Shown here piece by piece: positions 1 to 13,038 of a DNA stretch of 64,000 bases (positions are counted from its first letter, which is position 1; each line of letters starts with the position of its first letter). The stretch covers positions 124,001 to 188,000 of the forward strand of contig NW_027488833.1 in the NCBI RefSeq assembly GCF_050948215.1. Direction: 5' to 3'. The stretch is from Halictus rubicundus (Eukaryota > Arthropoda > Insecta > Hymenoptera > Halictidae). Under the pieces are notes generated by a model, which was given only the letters and a program-made list of their open reading frames with translations, had not been told where the DNA came from and searched no databases. The position numbers were made by a program, and so were the translations under genes.

Positions 1-608
1 GAAGCTGTACTACGATCATAAGCTGGTATGGATCCTCCCGGATATACACACAATGGCAATACAATGAATTCCATAACGATATGCATCAGCAAGCAAAGAC
101 ATACTTGAGTGATACCAACGTCGACTACGCATAGCGACGGCCCTGGCGAGTCGTGAAAAGGCTGCAATGACTATTTTTTTAATCTTCTCGTATACTAAGG
201 GAACCAAATACTTTTCATGAATGGTTTCTTTACCAGAAATGTCTGTAGAATGCATTCCTGTATAGTAAATTCCTGCTAGATAAAGGATTTTTCCCATAAA
301 TACAAAAATAGAGCGTACAAAGTACCCGCGTCGGCACATTTTCAAACTTTAACAACCATTTAATTGGCTATATGGATATGTAGAGGAGAGTCTCCTCTAT
401 CTCTGGACTCAAACTTGAACTTTCTCGCGTGTTTGGTTTTTGCGTAACACATTATTTTCAATCAAAATCGTACATTTTTACAAAAACCAATATTTTTCGA
501 AAACGTTGCGTGATGGAGCAATTCTGCTCTCAGATTTGGTTTTAGGATGACAAAGTGTATAAGAATCACCCAACAGGTATTGCAAAACAATTTTGGTGTT
601 GGACAGTG
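1..608 (-). mobile_element. CACTG-ended foldback element, partial copy
   Basis: This stretch matches, in reverse orientation, the elements at 16384-17495 and 38006-39851. It ends at 608 in ...TGTTGGACAGTG, whose reverse complement CACTGTCCAACA is also the left terminus at 38006. The left part lies outside the window. A 109-codon reverse-strand reading frame (16-345) recurs with small changes in the other copies, but I do not recognise its product and its last third differs here, so it may not be a real protein. The CACTG terminus and the TTA duplication seen at 38006 suggest a non-autonomous CACTA/EnSpm-like element; this is inference. Confidence 0.6.
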
Positions 609-1911
609 TAATTAACACTAAACGAATTCCATATAATGTTGAAATTACAACCACTATCCAATGGTTCATTTTTTACGATATCGTAAAAATTACATTGAAT
701 AAATTTAGTTTAAAATAATGTGGTGTGAAATAACTGATAAACTCTTTTTTTTTTTAATTTTGACATAGACCACTTTCATAATTATGGGCACATATTTTCG
801 TTTTATCTACGTTTTTTTTCTCGCCGAAATGTTCCAGTATTTCCACTCGCGGCAATTCTATACTCATGTCAGGTCCGAACTCACAGTCAAATTTAAAGCA
901 TCGAGATATTTGAAGGAATCATTTTGGCAATCGATACATATAGTATAGAAACAACTTATAGTGATCATGAATAGATTACTTCTGCGAATTTGATTGCAAA
1001 GTGAATGAACATTGACCACTTCGACTCGATAATTTCATAGGGTGGATAATAAAAATGCCCTTGTAAATTTTAACCAAAAAGAACCCTCCCCCGACCTAAA
1101 GAACAAATTCGGTCATTCAAAATAGGCAGAATTCGCAATGGTGACTCTGACAGTTTTTTGCAAATATCTCGGAAAATAAAGAGACCCCTAGTAGCAGAAA
1201 ATATTGTATTGTTACGTTCCGAACAATTATTATTAGTTTCTAAAACCATTTTGGTTTTGTCCGTCGGTAGCACTGTGGTTGATAATTCTTGTAATTGTGG
1301 GATTTCCCAAATTGATCACAGTGTGGCCTTTGACGTTGTATAGCATTCTAGATTATTCCGCGTTAAATGTATTTATGTAACGAATACCCTTCTTGGAATC
1401 AACGCCGTTCGAAAATATTTAATCTTAACCGAAGCGAAGCGTTTTCCTATAAATAGTTAGTTAGGACAAAGGGAGAGGTACGAGCCCCGCTCGTCACCTT
1501 GTTAGTATTAAGCGACCTCGTCAGTCGGACCATAACATAAGGCGAATATACCAACGGTCGAGGAGAGGCTGGCTTGCGTGGTGTAGAATATGGGAACGTA
1601 AGGGTGTTCGGTAATTCATTGCAATTGTGGGATCACCCTAACCGGACACACCAAACGTTCGACTCAGGTATGTTGAGCGTTCAAGGATCTCTTTGTTTAC
1701 ACGGGCTCCACCGATCGACGACCGTTGGCGTAGCGTACGAAGGAAAGAGAGGAGTGCGTAACGCGCGTAATTGGGCCGTCGGACTGAGACCCAAATTTAA
1801 TTGGCTAGGTGCGTAGAGAGGGGAGCTAGCCGAAACGCGACGAGGAACGCTCGTTCTTCGATGTACAAGCGCGAGGTGCGTATCGTCGAATCCGTGAGTT
1901 CCGTATTAGGC
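609..1911. other. no gene recognised; one short dispersed repeat
   Basis: I find no convincing coding exon here. About 70 bp at 930-1000 recurs near 8525-8590, so this patch is repetitive. The part from about 1430 onward is probably the inner continuation of the reverse-strand LTR-like repeat at 1912-2482, but with no second copy to compare I cannot set its limit. Confidence 0.4.
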
Positions 1912-2482
1912 AGAGTTTCGCATCAGGGTTTCCATAACGCCCGGGCGGAAAGTCCTAGTTCTCTCGTTAAGTAGTTGTAGTTCAATTTACCTTGCCGAGC
2001 CATGGCGCTCGTAGATTAAGTACAATTTTAGTCTTTTGATCTTAACCTCATTAGTCCCGCGTCAGTCCGATTCGCGTGACAGTGTTCGTTTGGCGTTGGT
2101 TATTTTGTATTTTAGCTTTTAGGTGACTGTTCGCCAGCGGATTGTATTTTCACTCTCACTCTCTTTCGACGGTTTTAATCCCTATTATTGTGTAGAGAGT
2201 TGTATTTGTTCTTATGTTGAAAGTTCTTATGTTGTATTTTATTCAAGTTGTAATATTGCTGATTGTTCGATTGTTTCTCTTTGTTTTGCGTGAGTATATA
2301 TATTTATACATGGTTTGTTAACTATTCGAACCCATAGTCTTTATTTAAAGCCTCCTGTTCCTTTAATGCTTCGCTCGTCGGGGGTGCAGTGTTACAGAGG
2401 GGTGTAATTCTAAGACGACTAGAGAGATCCCGTGTTCTCGGTTTAGGATTGTGTCCTTCCGAGAGGCCGCGTAGTCGTCACA
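1912..2482 (-). repeat. LTR-like repeat, reverse orientation
   Basis: Read on the reverse strand, it starts TGTGACGACTACGCGG at 2482 and matches 51308-51967 base for base over long stretches. An AATAAA lies within a TTTAAATAAAGACTATG context, as expected of a polyadenylation signal. The TGT start and signal suggest the 5' part of an LTR. The similarity to the other copy stops at 1912, but that copy may be the truncated one, so the true end could be further left. No target-site duplication was identified. Confidence 0.5.
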
Positions 2483-2559
2483 GTATACACATTCATATAA
2501 TATTAAAAAGAGATTCAATCTTTTTTTAATATTCGAACATACATACAATATTTATTTTA

Positions 2560-2900
2560 TATTAAGTAAAAAATATTTCTTTTTAAATATTCAGGAAATA
2601 TGTATTTCATGTTACGAGAAAAATATTTTTTTCTAAATATTAAATAAATCTTTATTTCATATTAGAAGTAGAATATTTTTTCCTAATATACAAATAATAT
2701 TTATTTAATATCAGGAAAAAAATATTTTTTTCTCATTATAAAACAAATCTTTATTAAATATTAGAAATAGAATATTTTTTCCTAATATACAAATAATATT
2801 TGTTTAATATTATGAACAAAATATTTTTTCTCATTATAAAATGAATCTTTATGTAATATTAGAAATAGAATATTTTTTTTAACTATGCAGGAAATATTTT
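2560..2900. repeat. left subterminal tandem repeats, about 100 bp units
   Basis: Three to four degenerate copies of an AT-rich unit containing AATATTTTTTCCTAATATAC and ATAATATTTGTTTAATAT alternate here. They probably are the subterminal transposase-binding array of the CACTA-like element. Their sequence differs from the right-hand array. Confidence 0.5.
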
Positions 2901-3820
2901 ATGTTTATCATGGAAAAATATTTGTTCCCGAATATGATGCGAAGTAAAATGTTTACTTTTAATTTACTTTGAATTCGTGTTTGTCACTTAATCGACATAT
3001 ATTTATATTATAATAACATTAATGCGACAAAGTTATTGCATGAAAAATAATCGTGTAGCTCTTACGTCTTACGCAATGTTATTGAACTGTATGCAAGATT
3101 AAAAAGTTCGTAGTAACAGACTACCTATAGCATTTCTGGTACCTATTCGGGATCTTTCTCGACTTTGTCTAAACAAAGTCTGGATATTAGACTTGCGGCG
3201 ACAGAAAGTATAAACATTTAACTACGGTCAATGTATTTGGGAAAGGCCCTGGCCATGTTGCAGCGAGAAACGCATTCATTCGTTAGCAAACTAGCAATCA
3301 GATTGAACGGTCGGTTGCGATAGCCGAGGCACTCGACGCGACGCGACGGTCCCAAAATTATTGGATGTCAGCGGACACCACTTCGAAACCTCCGTGAGCG
3401 AGACCATTGACAGAGCAATATACAAACATTTAGTTTTCCAGACTATTTTCCCCATATCTTTCGCACCCAATTCATTATATAATCGAAACACAATTTCATC
3501 AAAGCGCATCCCTACTCTGACGACCAAACTGCACCACCCACTCACCAATTAGGAAACTTTTAGTCACCCCATACAGTTTTAAGACAGCCAATAGGAAAAT
3601 ATCAAAGTTAACATTATACACGACACGACACCGAAAATCAGAAGACAAAATTCTCTCATATAGAACACACCTTGAATATCTCGGCTATCTCTTGTGTCTC
3701 GACTATCTCTATCGACTTGTACGTACGCGATCAAGTTTTTCAATAAGTTTTTAAATAAGTGTTGTTGTTCGTGCCCCGAGTACGTGTGCTCGAGACCTGC
3801 ATTTCATCGTTCGCAGAAAA

Positions 3821-3960
3821 GGTATGTACATTTATGTGTTATGTAATAAATAAATATATATATTTTTTTATATTAAAAAAAAAATTTTTTTTAATTACCT
3901 GAAGAGTTGCAATATTAAAGTTTTCAAGAATAGTTTTTCATACACCGTATTTAGTTTTCA
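3821..3960 (+). other. 5' UTR intron of the CACTA-like transposase
   Basis: A good donor (AAAAG|GTATGT at 3821) and a pyrimidine-rich acceptor (TTAGTTTTCAG at 3960) bracket about 140 bp just upstream of the start codon at 3978. The sequence before the donor would be a non-coding first exon. This is splice-site inference only. Confidence 0.45.
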
Positions 3961-3977
3961 GTTACACAAATTTCATA

Positions 3978-5924
3978 ATGGCCGAAAAACGACGTTACAA
4001 AAAATATAAATTTATAAAGAATGAACTACGGAAAACTTTCAATCAGAATCAGAGTCTCGATACAGTAAATGAAGAATCAAATAGAATAATCATGCCAACT
4101 AATAGTTCACAGACAACTAATGATCTCGCTATATCCGATCTGGATCAACAATTTGATCTTCAAATGATAAATAACAGGAATGACATAAATTACAGTACAA
4201 GTGATAACTGCAGTGCTATTAGAAATTTGAAATTAATTACTTTTTTTAAAAAGTGGTCTAGGAAATAAAATTAATCATACTCAATTAAGTAATTTATTAA
4301 AGGGTTTAAAGGACATTTTTCCAGAATACAAAATTCCATGCGATTCCCGCACTCTGTTGAAAACTAAACGATCATCAAATATTGTGTCCGTTTTAAGCAA
4401 AAAGGAAAATTTAGCGCAATTTACATATTTTGGTATAAAAGAAAATCTATTAAACTTGTTGCAAACTGAAATAGGTATATTTCGTGAAATCAAAGAAACT
4501 TTAACAATTCGTTTAATTTTCAACATAGATGGTGTTCCAGTTTCAAAAAATTCGAACAAACAGTTTTGGCCCATTTATGCAAACTGGTATTAAACAATTA
4601 TATCGTGTCTCCTTTTCCGATAGCCTTATATTATGGTGATGCAAAACCAAATTCCTTAGCTGATTATTTAAATGATTTTACAAATGAATTAAATGATATT
4701 TTAAAGCATGGATTATTTTATAATAATATTAATTTTAAAGTTTGCGTTATATGCTTTACATGTGATGCACCTGCGAGAGCGTTTTTAAAAAATATTAAAG
4801 GGCATACAAGTCGCAATAGTTGCGAAAGATGCATAGAAGAGGGTACATACTATAAAAAACGAATTATTTACGAAAACCATAATGCCAGTGCTCGGACACA
4901 TGAAGATTTTAAAAATTTTCGCGACATCAAGCACCATAAAAACAATGAAAAGACACCCTTATTAAATATAAGCACATTAAATATAATAGAAGATTTTGCT
5001 TTAGATTATATGCATTTATGCTGTTTGGGAGTAATGAAGAAATTACTTCATCATTGCTGTAAAGTAGAGTTCAGATTACAGCAAAGGAATAAATTATCAA
5101 AACGAATGATTTCTGCACCTAGTGAATTTAACCGTAAATCACGATCCATATCGGAATTGCCTAGATATAAAGCTACGGAGTTTCGTTTATTTCTCTTGTA
5201 TCTAGGACCCATTCTTTTAAAGAAAATTCTTCCAAATATCTTCTATAACCACTTCTTATTACTACATGCAGCTATGAGAATTCTATTACTCAATAAATTA
5301 CGTGTAGATGTAAAGTGGCTAAACAAAGCTCGAGAAATGCTAATTCAATTTGTCAATGATTCTTCTATTTTGTATGGCAGAGAATTTAGTGTATATAATG
5401 TTCACAATTTAGTGCACATTACAGACGATGTCCAAAATTTAAAATATTCTTTAGAGGAACTAAGTTGTTTTCCTTTTGAAAATTACTTAGGGAAGCTAAT
5501 AAGCGTGTTACGCAGGTGGAATAAACCACTAGCACAGATAATAAAAAGGTTGTCGGAAAATGGAGCACCTACAATTAAAGAAACTAGTAAAAAAATATGT
5601 GTAGAATATGATAAAAAGAAAATACAATTCCCTTATTTTAATATAAAAGCTTACGGACTTCGAGACTCTTACGTTTTTGTACGGAATGATTATGTCCTAC
5701 AGATCCTAGACATATCAACAAATAAAATAGTTGGTAGATTATCCACAAAATTGAAAACTTTTTACAAATACCCTATCAAATCGAAAATAATAGGAATATT
5801 TAAATTTGATAATTTCACAGATGAAATTTTATCATGCACTCTGAATGAAATTACACATAAAGCATTTATATATAAATGCCGTTCATACTTTGTAGCATGT
5901 GAATTTCTTCATTTATCTTATTAA
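3978..5924 (+). pseudogene. CACTA-like transposase, frameshifted
   Basis: Three consecutive reading frames together resemble a transposase of about 640 residues found in many insect repeats. It begins MAEKRRYKKYKF, includes FNIDGVPVSKNSN (near 4525), CFTCDAPARAFLK (near 4755) and a CERC motif (near 4830), then ALDYMHLCCLGVMKKLL (near 5000) and FPFENYLGK (near 5475). The acidic residues in the first two motifs are plausible catalytic positions. Frame changes near 4250 and near 4585 break it. The superfamily call leans on the CACTG terminus as well as the protein, so another cut-and-paste family cannot be excluded. Confidence 0.6.
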
Positions 5925-6009
5925 TTATTCATTATTATTATTAGTATTTGATTATTAGTTATATTATTAGTATTATTATTATTAATTATATTTATTACTT
6001 CTTTCTGTT

Positions 6010-6966
6010 ATGTCTAAAGTTTTTAATATGTCTTCAAAAAGAAGTATAATGAAAAAGCGAACTGTGATTCTGGACAGTTCCGATTCCGATTCTGAAAGCG
6101 ATGAAATTCAGCAACCGCAAACAGCAGCGCCAAGTAAGTAGAAAAAATGATGCATATGTTAAATCTTATTGTAAACATAAAAGTATCATAATCAATAAAA
6201 TATATAATGGTAAATATACTACAAATATATGTTAAATAATAAACGTAACGATACGAATATTATATTTTATGCAATTGTACAGATAAAACTATGAATGATA
6301 CGTTGACGTCGTTCACTGAAGGACAATTGACACTATTAAATCGTCAATATATAGAATTAAAATACGAAATAAAAAAAATTTCAATAAATTAGAAGGAATT
6401 CAAAGCCTATTAAATAACATAGCAGTTAATGCAAATGCGTCTCAAAATATCGTGTGTCATGGCGGAGAGAGGTCTTTCTTAGACCAATTGCCACTGAAAT
6501 CTGTCCAAGAAGTAACGGATTTTGATACCACAATATCAGAAAGTTCTGAAAAATTTAATTCACTGGTTTGTATTCACATAAATCCAGAATAATAAAATCG
6601 TAGTGCTGTATTTTTACAACTAATTATTAGGACAATACCGTTTTCTAATATTTATCAAATAAATAATCGCATATCTTCTTCCAGGTACAATTACTTTATC
6701 TAGTCGGCGGCGATACCAATAACAAAATAATATATAATATGATGAACAAACTAATATCAAACCAAGCGGCAACTTTTTATTCAGGACAGAGAAGAAAAAA
6801 AAAATTACCTTTTATTAGTTTAAAACTGTATGATGCTGTAACTGGTAAATATACTTATAACTTTTAAGTAGCAACAAGAAGAAGGCAGGCATCTATTACA
6901 GACATGGAAATAAAAACCATCCTGTCTCTATTTTTAGCAACAGCTAAATCTAGAATAAAAACTTAA
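6010..6966 (+). pseudogene. DUF4806-domain protein of the transposon, with introns
   Basis: Reads as a spliced gene: exon 1 6010-6133 (Ser/Asp-rich start, donor GTAAGT), exon 2 6283-6565 (acceptor TTGTACAG, donor GTTTGT), exon 3 from 6685 (acceptor CTTCCAG). The protein carries LPLKSVQEVTDFD, then LLYLVGGDTNNKIIYNMMNKL, then a basic stretch and LKLYDAV, the pattern of the DUF4806 family. After about 25 bases it resumes as ATRRRQASITDMEIKTIL, with a stop at 6964-6966. A frameshift in an A run near 6375 breaks exon 2. The function of DUF4806 is unknown; its position makes it the second gene of the element. Confidence 0.6.
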
Positions 6967-7639
6967 TTTTAAATAATTATTTAAAACATATTATATATAT
7001 ATTATAACAAATGTACTTTTATATTATATTATATTTTATTTTATTATTTTATTATTATTTTTTTATACTTTTATATTATATTATTTTTATACTATACTAT
7101 ATTATTTCATTGTTTTTACTACTCATTATATTATGCTGTATTATTTCTTTATATTTTTATAATATATTATGGAAATATATTTTTTTACAATAAAATGTTT
7201 TTGTTTATTTAGTAAATATATTCTATGTGTTTCAATGCTTACCTACGATGGAAGTACTTAAGAAAATATATATATCTGTTTGTCGTTACTATACTATTAA
7301 TAATATGCTTCATTAAAAATAAAGTAGTTAGATTTTTATCTAAACAATATTTTTAACAGAAGTTTATCTCTTCTAATAATTATACGATTTGATACGATTT
7401 GACCTTTATACGTCTAAAAAGTAATGAATCTAACAATATAGGTTCCCATGACTCAGTGAGGAAGCACATCATCAATGAAACGGTAAGTCCCGAGTTTGAA
7501 TCCCGCCAGCTGCATAAAAATTTCTTAAATATAATAAAGGTCCTTTCGAAGACAAAGTGCAATATTCCCTCAAGCAATGCACAGAAAGTAATACATATTC
7601 ATATTTTCTCATTTTTGTTATAACTTTTTCTTAAATTTG

Positions 7640-7900
7640 AAAATTTTATTGAATGTTATTTAAATATTAAATTTATATTTTTCAAATATTGGATTCATAC
7701 TTTTTTAATATTTACCTTATATGTTTTAAATATCTAGTTTATATCCTCTGAATATTTACTTTATATTTTTTAAATATCTCGTTTATATTCTCTGAATATT
7801 TAATTTATATTTTTTAAATATCTAGTTGATATCATCTGAATATTTAGCTTATATTTTTTAAACATTCAATTTATATTTCTTGTACATGTATACAATATTC
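7640..7900. repeat. right subterminal tandem repeats, about 60 bp units
   Basis: Four to five imperfect copies of a unit like TTTATATTTTTTAAATATCT followed by AGTTTATATCCTCTGAATAT. They are likely the right-hand subterminal array of the CACTA-like element. Confidence 0.5.
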
Positions 7901-8001
7901 AGATCCAATATTTTTCTCATATGAAAAAATGTGGCTTAAAAAATATTTGAAAAACATAATTATCTAATATTTTTGTGCTACTAGGGACCGCTGTACAGTG
8001 C

Positions 8002-9844
8002 GGACAAACGGCCTGTTTTCGGCACTTCTCGTAGTTTGGTTATTAATGTATATATATAAGGCGCTAAAACTCAAGGAAACGTTAAGAATATATTTCGCAG
8101 AAGTCATAAGGGAATATCAATCCCTAAGACCCATATCCTATAAATTCCAAATTCAAGAAAACAAGATCTATTCAAATGAAAGCATTGATAAAGAAATAAT
8201 GAGAAAATACCTGTGAAATTACTTCTTAACTGTTGAAAATAAAACAGGAGGCCCTGGGGTGACCAAGGAAGCAGTCCATGAGGTAAAGAGCTAACACACA
8301 TTGCATCCGATGGGGAGCCTCATACTTGAAAACACTGAAAATAAATAATGACATGTATTCAGCGGCAGAAGGTAAAGTTTTCAAGTTACTACATGCGGTA
8401 AGGAAAATAAATTATAGGGACAACCCGAGAATAAATGAAGAAAACGTTTGCGGTGCAATTAAAAATTGTCTCTACCTGAAATACTTGCACTTGTGAAAAC
8501 TTCATTCAACGTTTATGAACTCAATGAATACATATAGTATAGAAACAACTTATAGTGATCATGAATAAATTACTTTTGTGAATTTATTAGCGCGACCGTT
8601 GCGAATGGCTGCTCTGAGGTGACTACGTGCCGGAAAGGCAAACACGGGCTAGGTCTGAACAGAAAAACGCGAAGTCCGCGACACGACTTTCAGGGCACAA
8701 CAACCGAAGAAAAACGATCTTCGCGACACGCTTGTTTGTGACAACGTCCGCCGAAGGGCACAAACACCGTGATATAGCTGCAAAAACAATCGGTGAACAT
8801 TATCAAATTTGTTTGTATTTAATAAATTACTAAACATTTCGGTATTGTACGAGTAAGTTGCACTATTTTCGTATGTATAACATGAAAAAAATATATATAT
8901 AGGAGGGCAATATTTTAGGTCGGAAGAAATGTTTCATTTTGGAATTAAAATAGCTTCGAGTGCAAAGGGTTAAACAACATTTTTATATAAAACTTAAAAA
9001 GTTACATACCTTCATCGCGTAGATCAGGTTCCTTTCACTGACCCGTACATACATACTTCTTCGACCGCTTAGGAAAGACTAACCCGCAAGTTTCGTTAGC
9101 CGGATAACCTGACTACTTTAGTGGGGGGATTTTCGTAGGGGTTTTTGCGCATGCGCATCCGGCGCAGTAATGTATCTATATTGTGGCGAAAGTAGTGGGG
9201 TACTATTATTGGCAGGAAAAAACCAGAAGAGTCCAGGACGAGACGACGAAACAAGCGTGTTACGTATTTTTGATAAATTATTATTATCATTTGATTGGCA
9301 TACATATGTTACACATTCATTTTTCATAATCAAATCATAAATTTTTAAAAAGTCATGCTGTTTCAAATAGTGTGTAATCAGTTTTGCTCCTTACTGTATA
9401 TTAAATCAAGGGTTAGCCGACTATTTAGATAAATGAAGGTAATTAATGAAAAGTGACACATATTTAATTACAATATAATAAATAATTTAATCACAAATAG
9501 ATAAATAACAATGATGATGATAACAATAGTAATAGTAAAAATAACAATAAAAATAACAATAACAATAATACACTAATATTAATGATACGTGCACATAATC
9601 TCGCAAACAGAAAAAGCAGTCACAATTATTACAATAATTTAACTCTACGCAAAAATACTAATAATTTTTTTTCTTGTCAATGTGGAAAACGTTCTCTCGT
9701 TCCTCCGTCGTCTTTGGCGCTATTTCCGGCCGAGGCCGGAATATAATGCTCTAAAATCAATAACAATATAAATGATAAAAGAGATACGAGATTTTGCAGT
9801 ACAAACTATGGTTTCTTATTGGCTGATAAGAAACACATAAACAT
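8002..9844. other. no gene recognised
   Basis: Mixed-composition sequence. It contains the repeat fragment shared with 930-1000 (at 8525-8590) and a perfect 18-base palindrome TTCCGGCCGAGGCCGGAA near 9723-9740 apart from its central base pair. Short open frames here show no recognisable motif. Confidence 0.4.
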
Positions 9845-10387
9845 ACATTTCTAGCGACTTTTGTTAGAGTTGGAAACCGTGTGTCATTTTGTCTCCATCA
9901 CTCCAATATACATGATTCCGGCGAAATAAGTTTTTCTGTTGTATAGCTTTTCACTTGCTGTTGCAATAGAGTGTTGGAGTCGCCTTCTTGCTGTGCAACA
10001 TTTTTTAAAAAATTAAAAAGACTTTTGAGGTGGTTGTAATGACGTCGAAGATGATGCTCCTGCAAAGAAATGTTATTAGAAAATCTGACGTACTATATTA
10101 AACAAAATCTCGTATAATTTTGTGATTCTTTTACACTCACATATGTTTCCATCTGCAACACTTGCAGGAGAGGGTGGAGAGGGTTTTTCATATTTAATTG
10201 GAAATGCATGCAATAATACGATTGCTTCTTCGATCGATTCGTTTGATGGTATCTTTGATGACTAACTAAAAAAAAAGTTGTTACATTTAGGCGTTAAAAC
10301 GTATTGTTCATTGAGATAATTTCTACTTCATTAAATAATTGCTTATTAACATGTTTTCACCTGTAAAGTATGAGCGAAACATGGATT

Positions 10388-12007
10388 CAGAGTTAGGCAT
10401 TATTTAAATAAAAAATTATTTAAATAACGATTCGAATAAAAGATACTTTATCTTTATTCGTTATTCGAAGGTTCGAATAAAAAAAGTATCTTTATTCGAC
10501 GAGTATCGGATAAATAATTTTTTTCGACGAGAATTTATCCGACGAATAAAGATAATTTTTTTTATTCGAAGCGGATTTATTCGAACTTCGAAAAATTTTT
10601 GCATCTTTCATCTGTATCTTTTATTCGAAGGCTTCGAATAAATCTTCGAATAACTTTTGCCGAGCGCCGAGCTTCAAAGACCCAGCGATGACAGACGACA
10701 TACAATGTAAGCGGATGAAGAATCGCGCACGAATGAAAGTTTAAACTTTTAGATTTTTCAACATATCCTCATAAAATTGTGACGAGCGAATGGAGGGGAT
10801 TTTCCCGATGAAAATGAGGTCAAATTCGAGTGTAATCGAACAAGTTTCACTGATACGTAATGTTGCGATAAAAATTACAATCTCATTAAAGACAGTCCAA
10901 ATGATGTAGTGTTTGGACTCATTTTGATCGGGACAAGTTCTACAACTCATTCATCTTAACAATATTGTTCTGATTAAAAACATACAAGCATAAATTGTCA
11001 ATAATGCTCGATTCTCCATCTGCTTACATTGTAGGCTGTTGGTCGGTCGCTGGTCTTTGAAGTTCGGAGCTCGTAGAGTCGCGAGATATCGGTGTGAAAC
11101 AACTACCAATCCAATTGCAAAACTTCATTGTTTTTCATGATTTTTTTATGGGACTTGCGCCAACTAATTCGTGGCATTCTTCTGATTAAAATGACACTAA
11201 ACACGGTACAAATTGGACTGTATTTAGCATTTTTATCCGAAGATTTATTCGAAGCCTTCGACTTTTCCAAACCAAGCCGAAGCCAACTTTTGCCAGCTCG
11301 ACGAATAAACGGCGACGACGGCCGACGAGGACCGACGAGCGCGGAACGTCGAAGACCCAGCGACTGCCAAACGGCATACAATGTAAGCGGATGGAGAATC
11401 GAACAATATTGGCAATTTATGCTTGTATGTTTTTAATCAGAACAATATTGTTAAGACGAATGAGTTGTAGAACTTATCCCGATCAAAATGAGTCCAAACA
11501 CGATATTATTTGGACTGTCTTTAATGAGATTGTAATTTTTATCGTAACATTACGTACCAATGAAACTTGTTCGATTACACTCGAATTTGACCTCATTTTC
11601 ATCAGGAAAATCCCCTCCATTCGCTCGTCACCATTTTATGAGGATATGTTGAAAAATCTAAAAGTTAAAACTTTCATTCGTGCGCGATTCTCCATCCGCT
11701 TACATTGTATGTCGTCTGTCGTCGCTGCGTCTTTGAAGCTCGGCGCTCGACAAAAGTTATTCGAAGATTTATTCGAAGCCTTCGAATAAAAGATACAGAT
11801 GAAAGATGAAAAAATTATTCGAAGTTCGAATAAAAAAAAATTATCTTTATTCGTCGGATAAATTCTCGTCGAATAAAATTATTTATCCGATACTCGTCGA
11901 ATAAAGATACTTTTTTTATTCGAACCTTCGAATAACGAATAAAAATTTTTTTATCTTTTATTCGTTATTCGAAATTTTTATTTAGATAAATATTTTGCCC
12001 AACTCTG
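10388..12007. mobile_element. hAT-type foldback element inside the hAT transposase
   Basis: Begins CAGAGTTAGGCA and ends ...TTTGCCCAACTCTG, with arms of about 600 bp that are reverse complements of each other and a central part of about 400 bp (11010-11390). Flanks are CATGGATT (10380-10387) and CATGGAAT (12008-12015), an 8-bp target duplication with one mismatch, as expected for hAT. The arms are rich in TTCGAA and ATTCGAATAAA motifs. Removing it rejoins the hAT frame at IPCFAHTLQ. No transposase is encoded. Related truncated copies lie at 18004-18966 and 42792-43315. Confidence 0.85.
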
Positions 12008-12071
12008 CATGGAATTCGCTCTCATGTAGGGCTTAATCGTACAGCCTTCACGATATTCGCAGCATTGTCTG

Positions 12072-13038
12072 TGTTACGAGCCAGGGCTGCGAGCAACGCG
12101 AGAGGCCGACGAGGGGGTTATTACTCCTTGAATATGGTTTCTATTATTAGTTAATATTGAAATCTTTGTTGATTTGAATTAGGATTAGTAAGCCTCGTAA
12201 CTTATATATAATTTAATTGATACAATCCGAGCGGTAAGATTGTATCATGTGGGAACGTTCAATTATTAGATTAGGATATTAGGCAATAATTAAGGGTTGT
12301 AGATTACGCGAGTTAACAAACAAGACAATTTATTCTGAATTGGAATAGTTACAAGTGTAATTGTCTGTGTCGCGAGTGAATGTGGTAAGTGTACAATTAG
12401 AGAAATTGTTACCTAGTGATGCACGGTGTTGACGCACTGGCAATGCGGGGTCGGAGAGCGATTGTTGAAAGCCAAATAGAATATACACGAACTAACGGAT
12501 TCTATAAGGTTACGTTTGATTCGAAAGGGACTTTTACCCGATCTCACTAGAACTGACTCTTACGCGTGTAACGCGACGTGACTGCACGATTACTATACCG
12601 CGACCGAATCACTTCTGAATCTCTACTGAACCGCTTCTCGACTGAACCAAAGAGGATGAAAATTCATGGGTTTATATACCCTAAAAATGAGAGGGGAATG
12701 TATCTGTTTTATTTTACGGTCGCATACTCGTATTTGTCGTTTCTAGTGAGTTTAAGGTTTGCAGCTGGATCTTTTGTTTATAGGGGTAAAACGAAGGGTT
12801 AGCCAGGATGTTTCCTATCAAAGACTATCTTGACAAAACATTCCAGAAGGGGATGTTTTGAAGATTTCCATATTAGGAAATCGTACGGTGCTGTTACTGA
12901 ATCATGCTTCGTGCCAGCTGCGTCTAGCCGGAGTACAATTATTAAACAAGGGGCCTGTTGGGACGCTTTTCGTTCTCAGAAAAAGAGATTAGAACTTCTA
13001 ATCGAAATGAACGTGGAGAAACGTCTCCATACGTAACA
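12072..13038. mobile_element. solo LTR, 967 bp, in the hAT transposase
   Basis: Starts TGTTACGAGCC and ends CATACGTAACA, with short inverted ends TGTTACG/CGTAACA, and is flanked by GTCTG on both sides (12067-12071 and 13039-13043). The 5-bp duplication and TG..CA ends fit an LTR left behind by recombination between the two LTRs of a retrotransposon. Removing it and one duplication joins two adjacent parts of the hAT protein. The family is not identified. Confidence 0.85.

Larger units (their letters stand above)
2483..8001 (+). mobile_element. CACTA/EnSpm-like DNA transposon, two genes, decayed
   Basis: The block has AT-rich tandem repeats near both edges (2560-2900 and 7640-7900), a transposase-like gene (3978-5924) and a second gene of DUF4806 type (6010-6966), all on the forward strand. 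The right edge reads ...GCTGTACAGTG, whose reverse complement begins CACTGTACAGCGG, matching the CACTR termini of CACTA elements. I could not find the matching left terminus; an LTR-like repeat abuts there. Subterminal repeats plus a CACTG terminus are typical of this superfamily. Frameshifts in both genes mean the copy is dead. Confidence 0.6.

Noticed and set aside
1343..2482. GTATA on both sides as a target duplication defining an 1.1 kb LTR
   Set aside because: The implied LTR would not end in CA and the AT-rich pentamer is likely to recur by chance.
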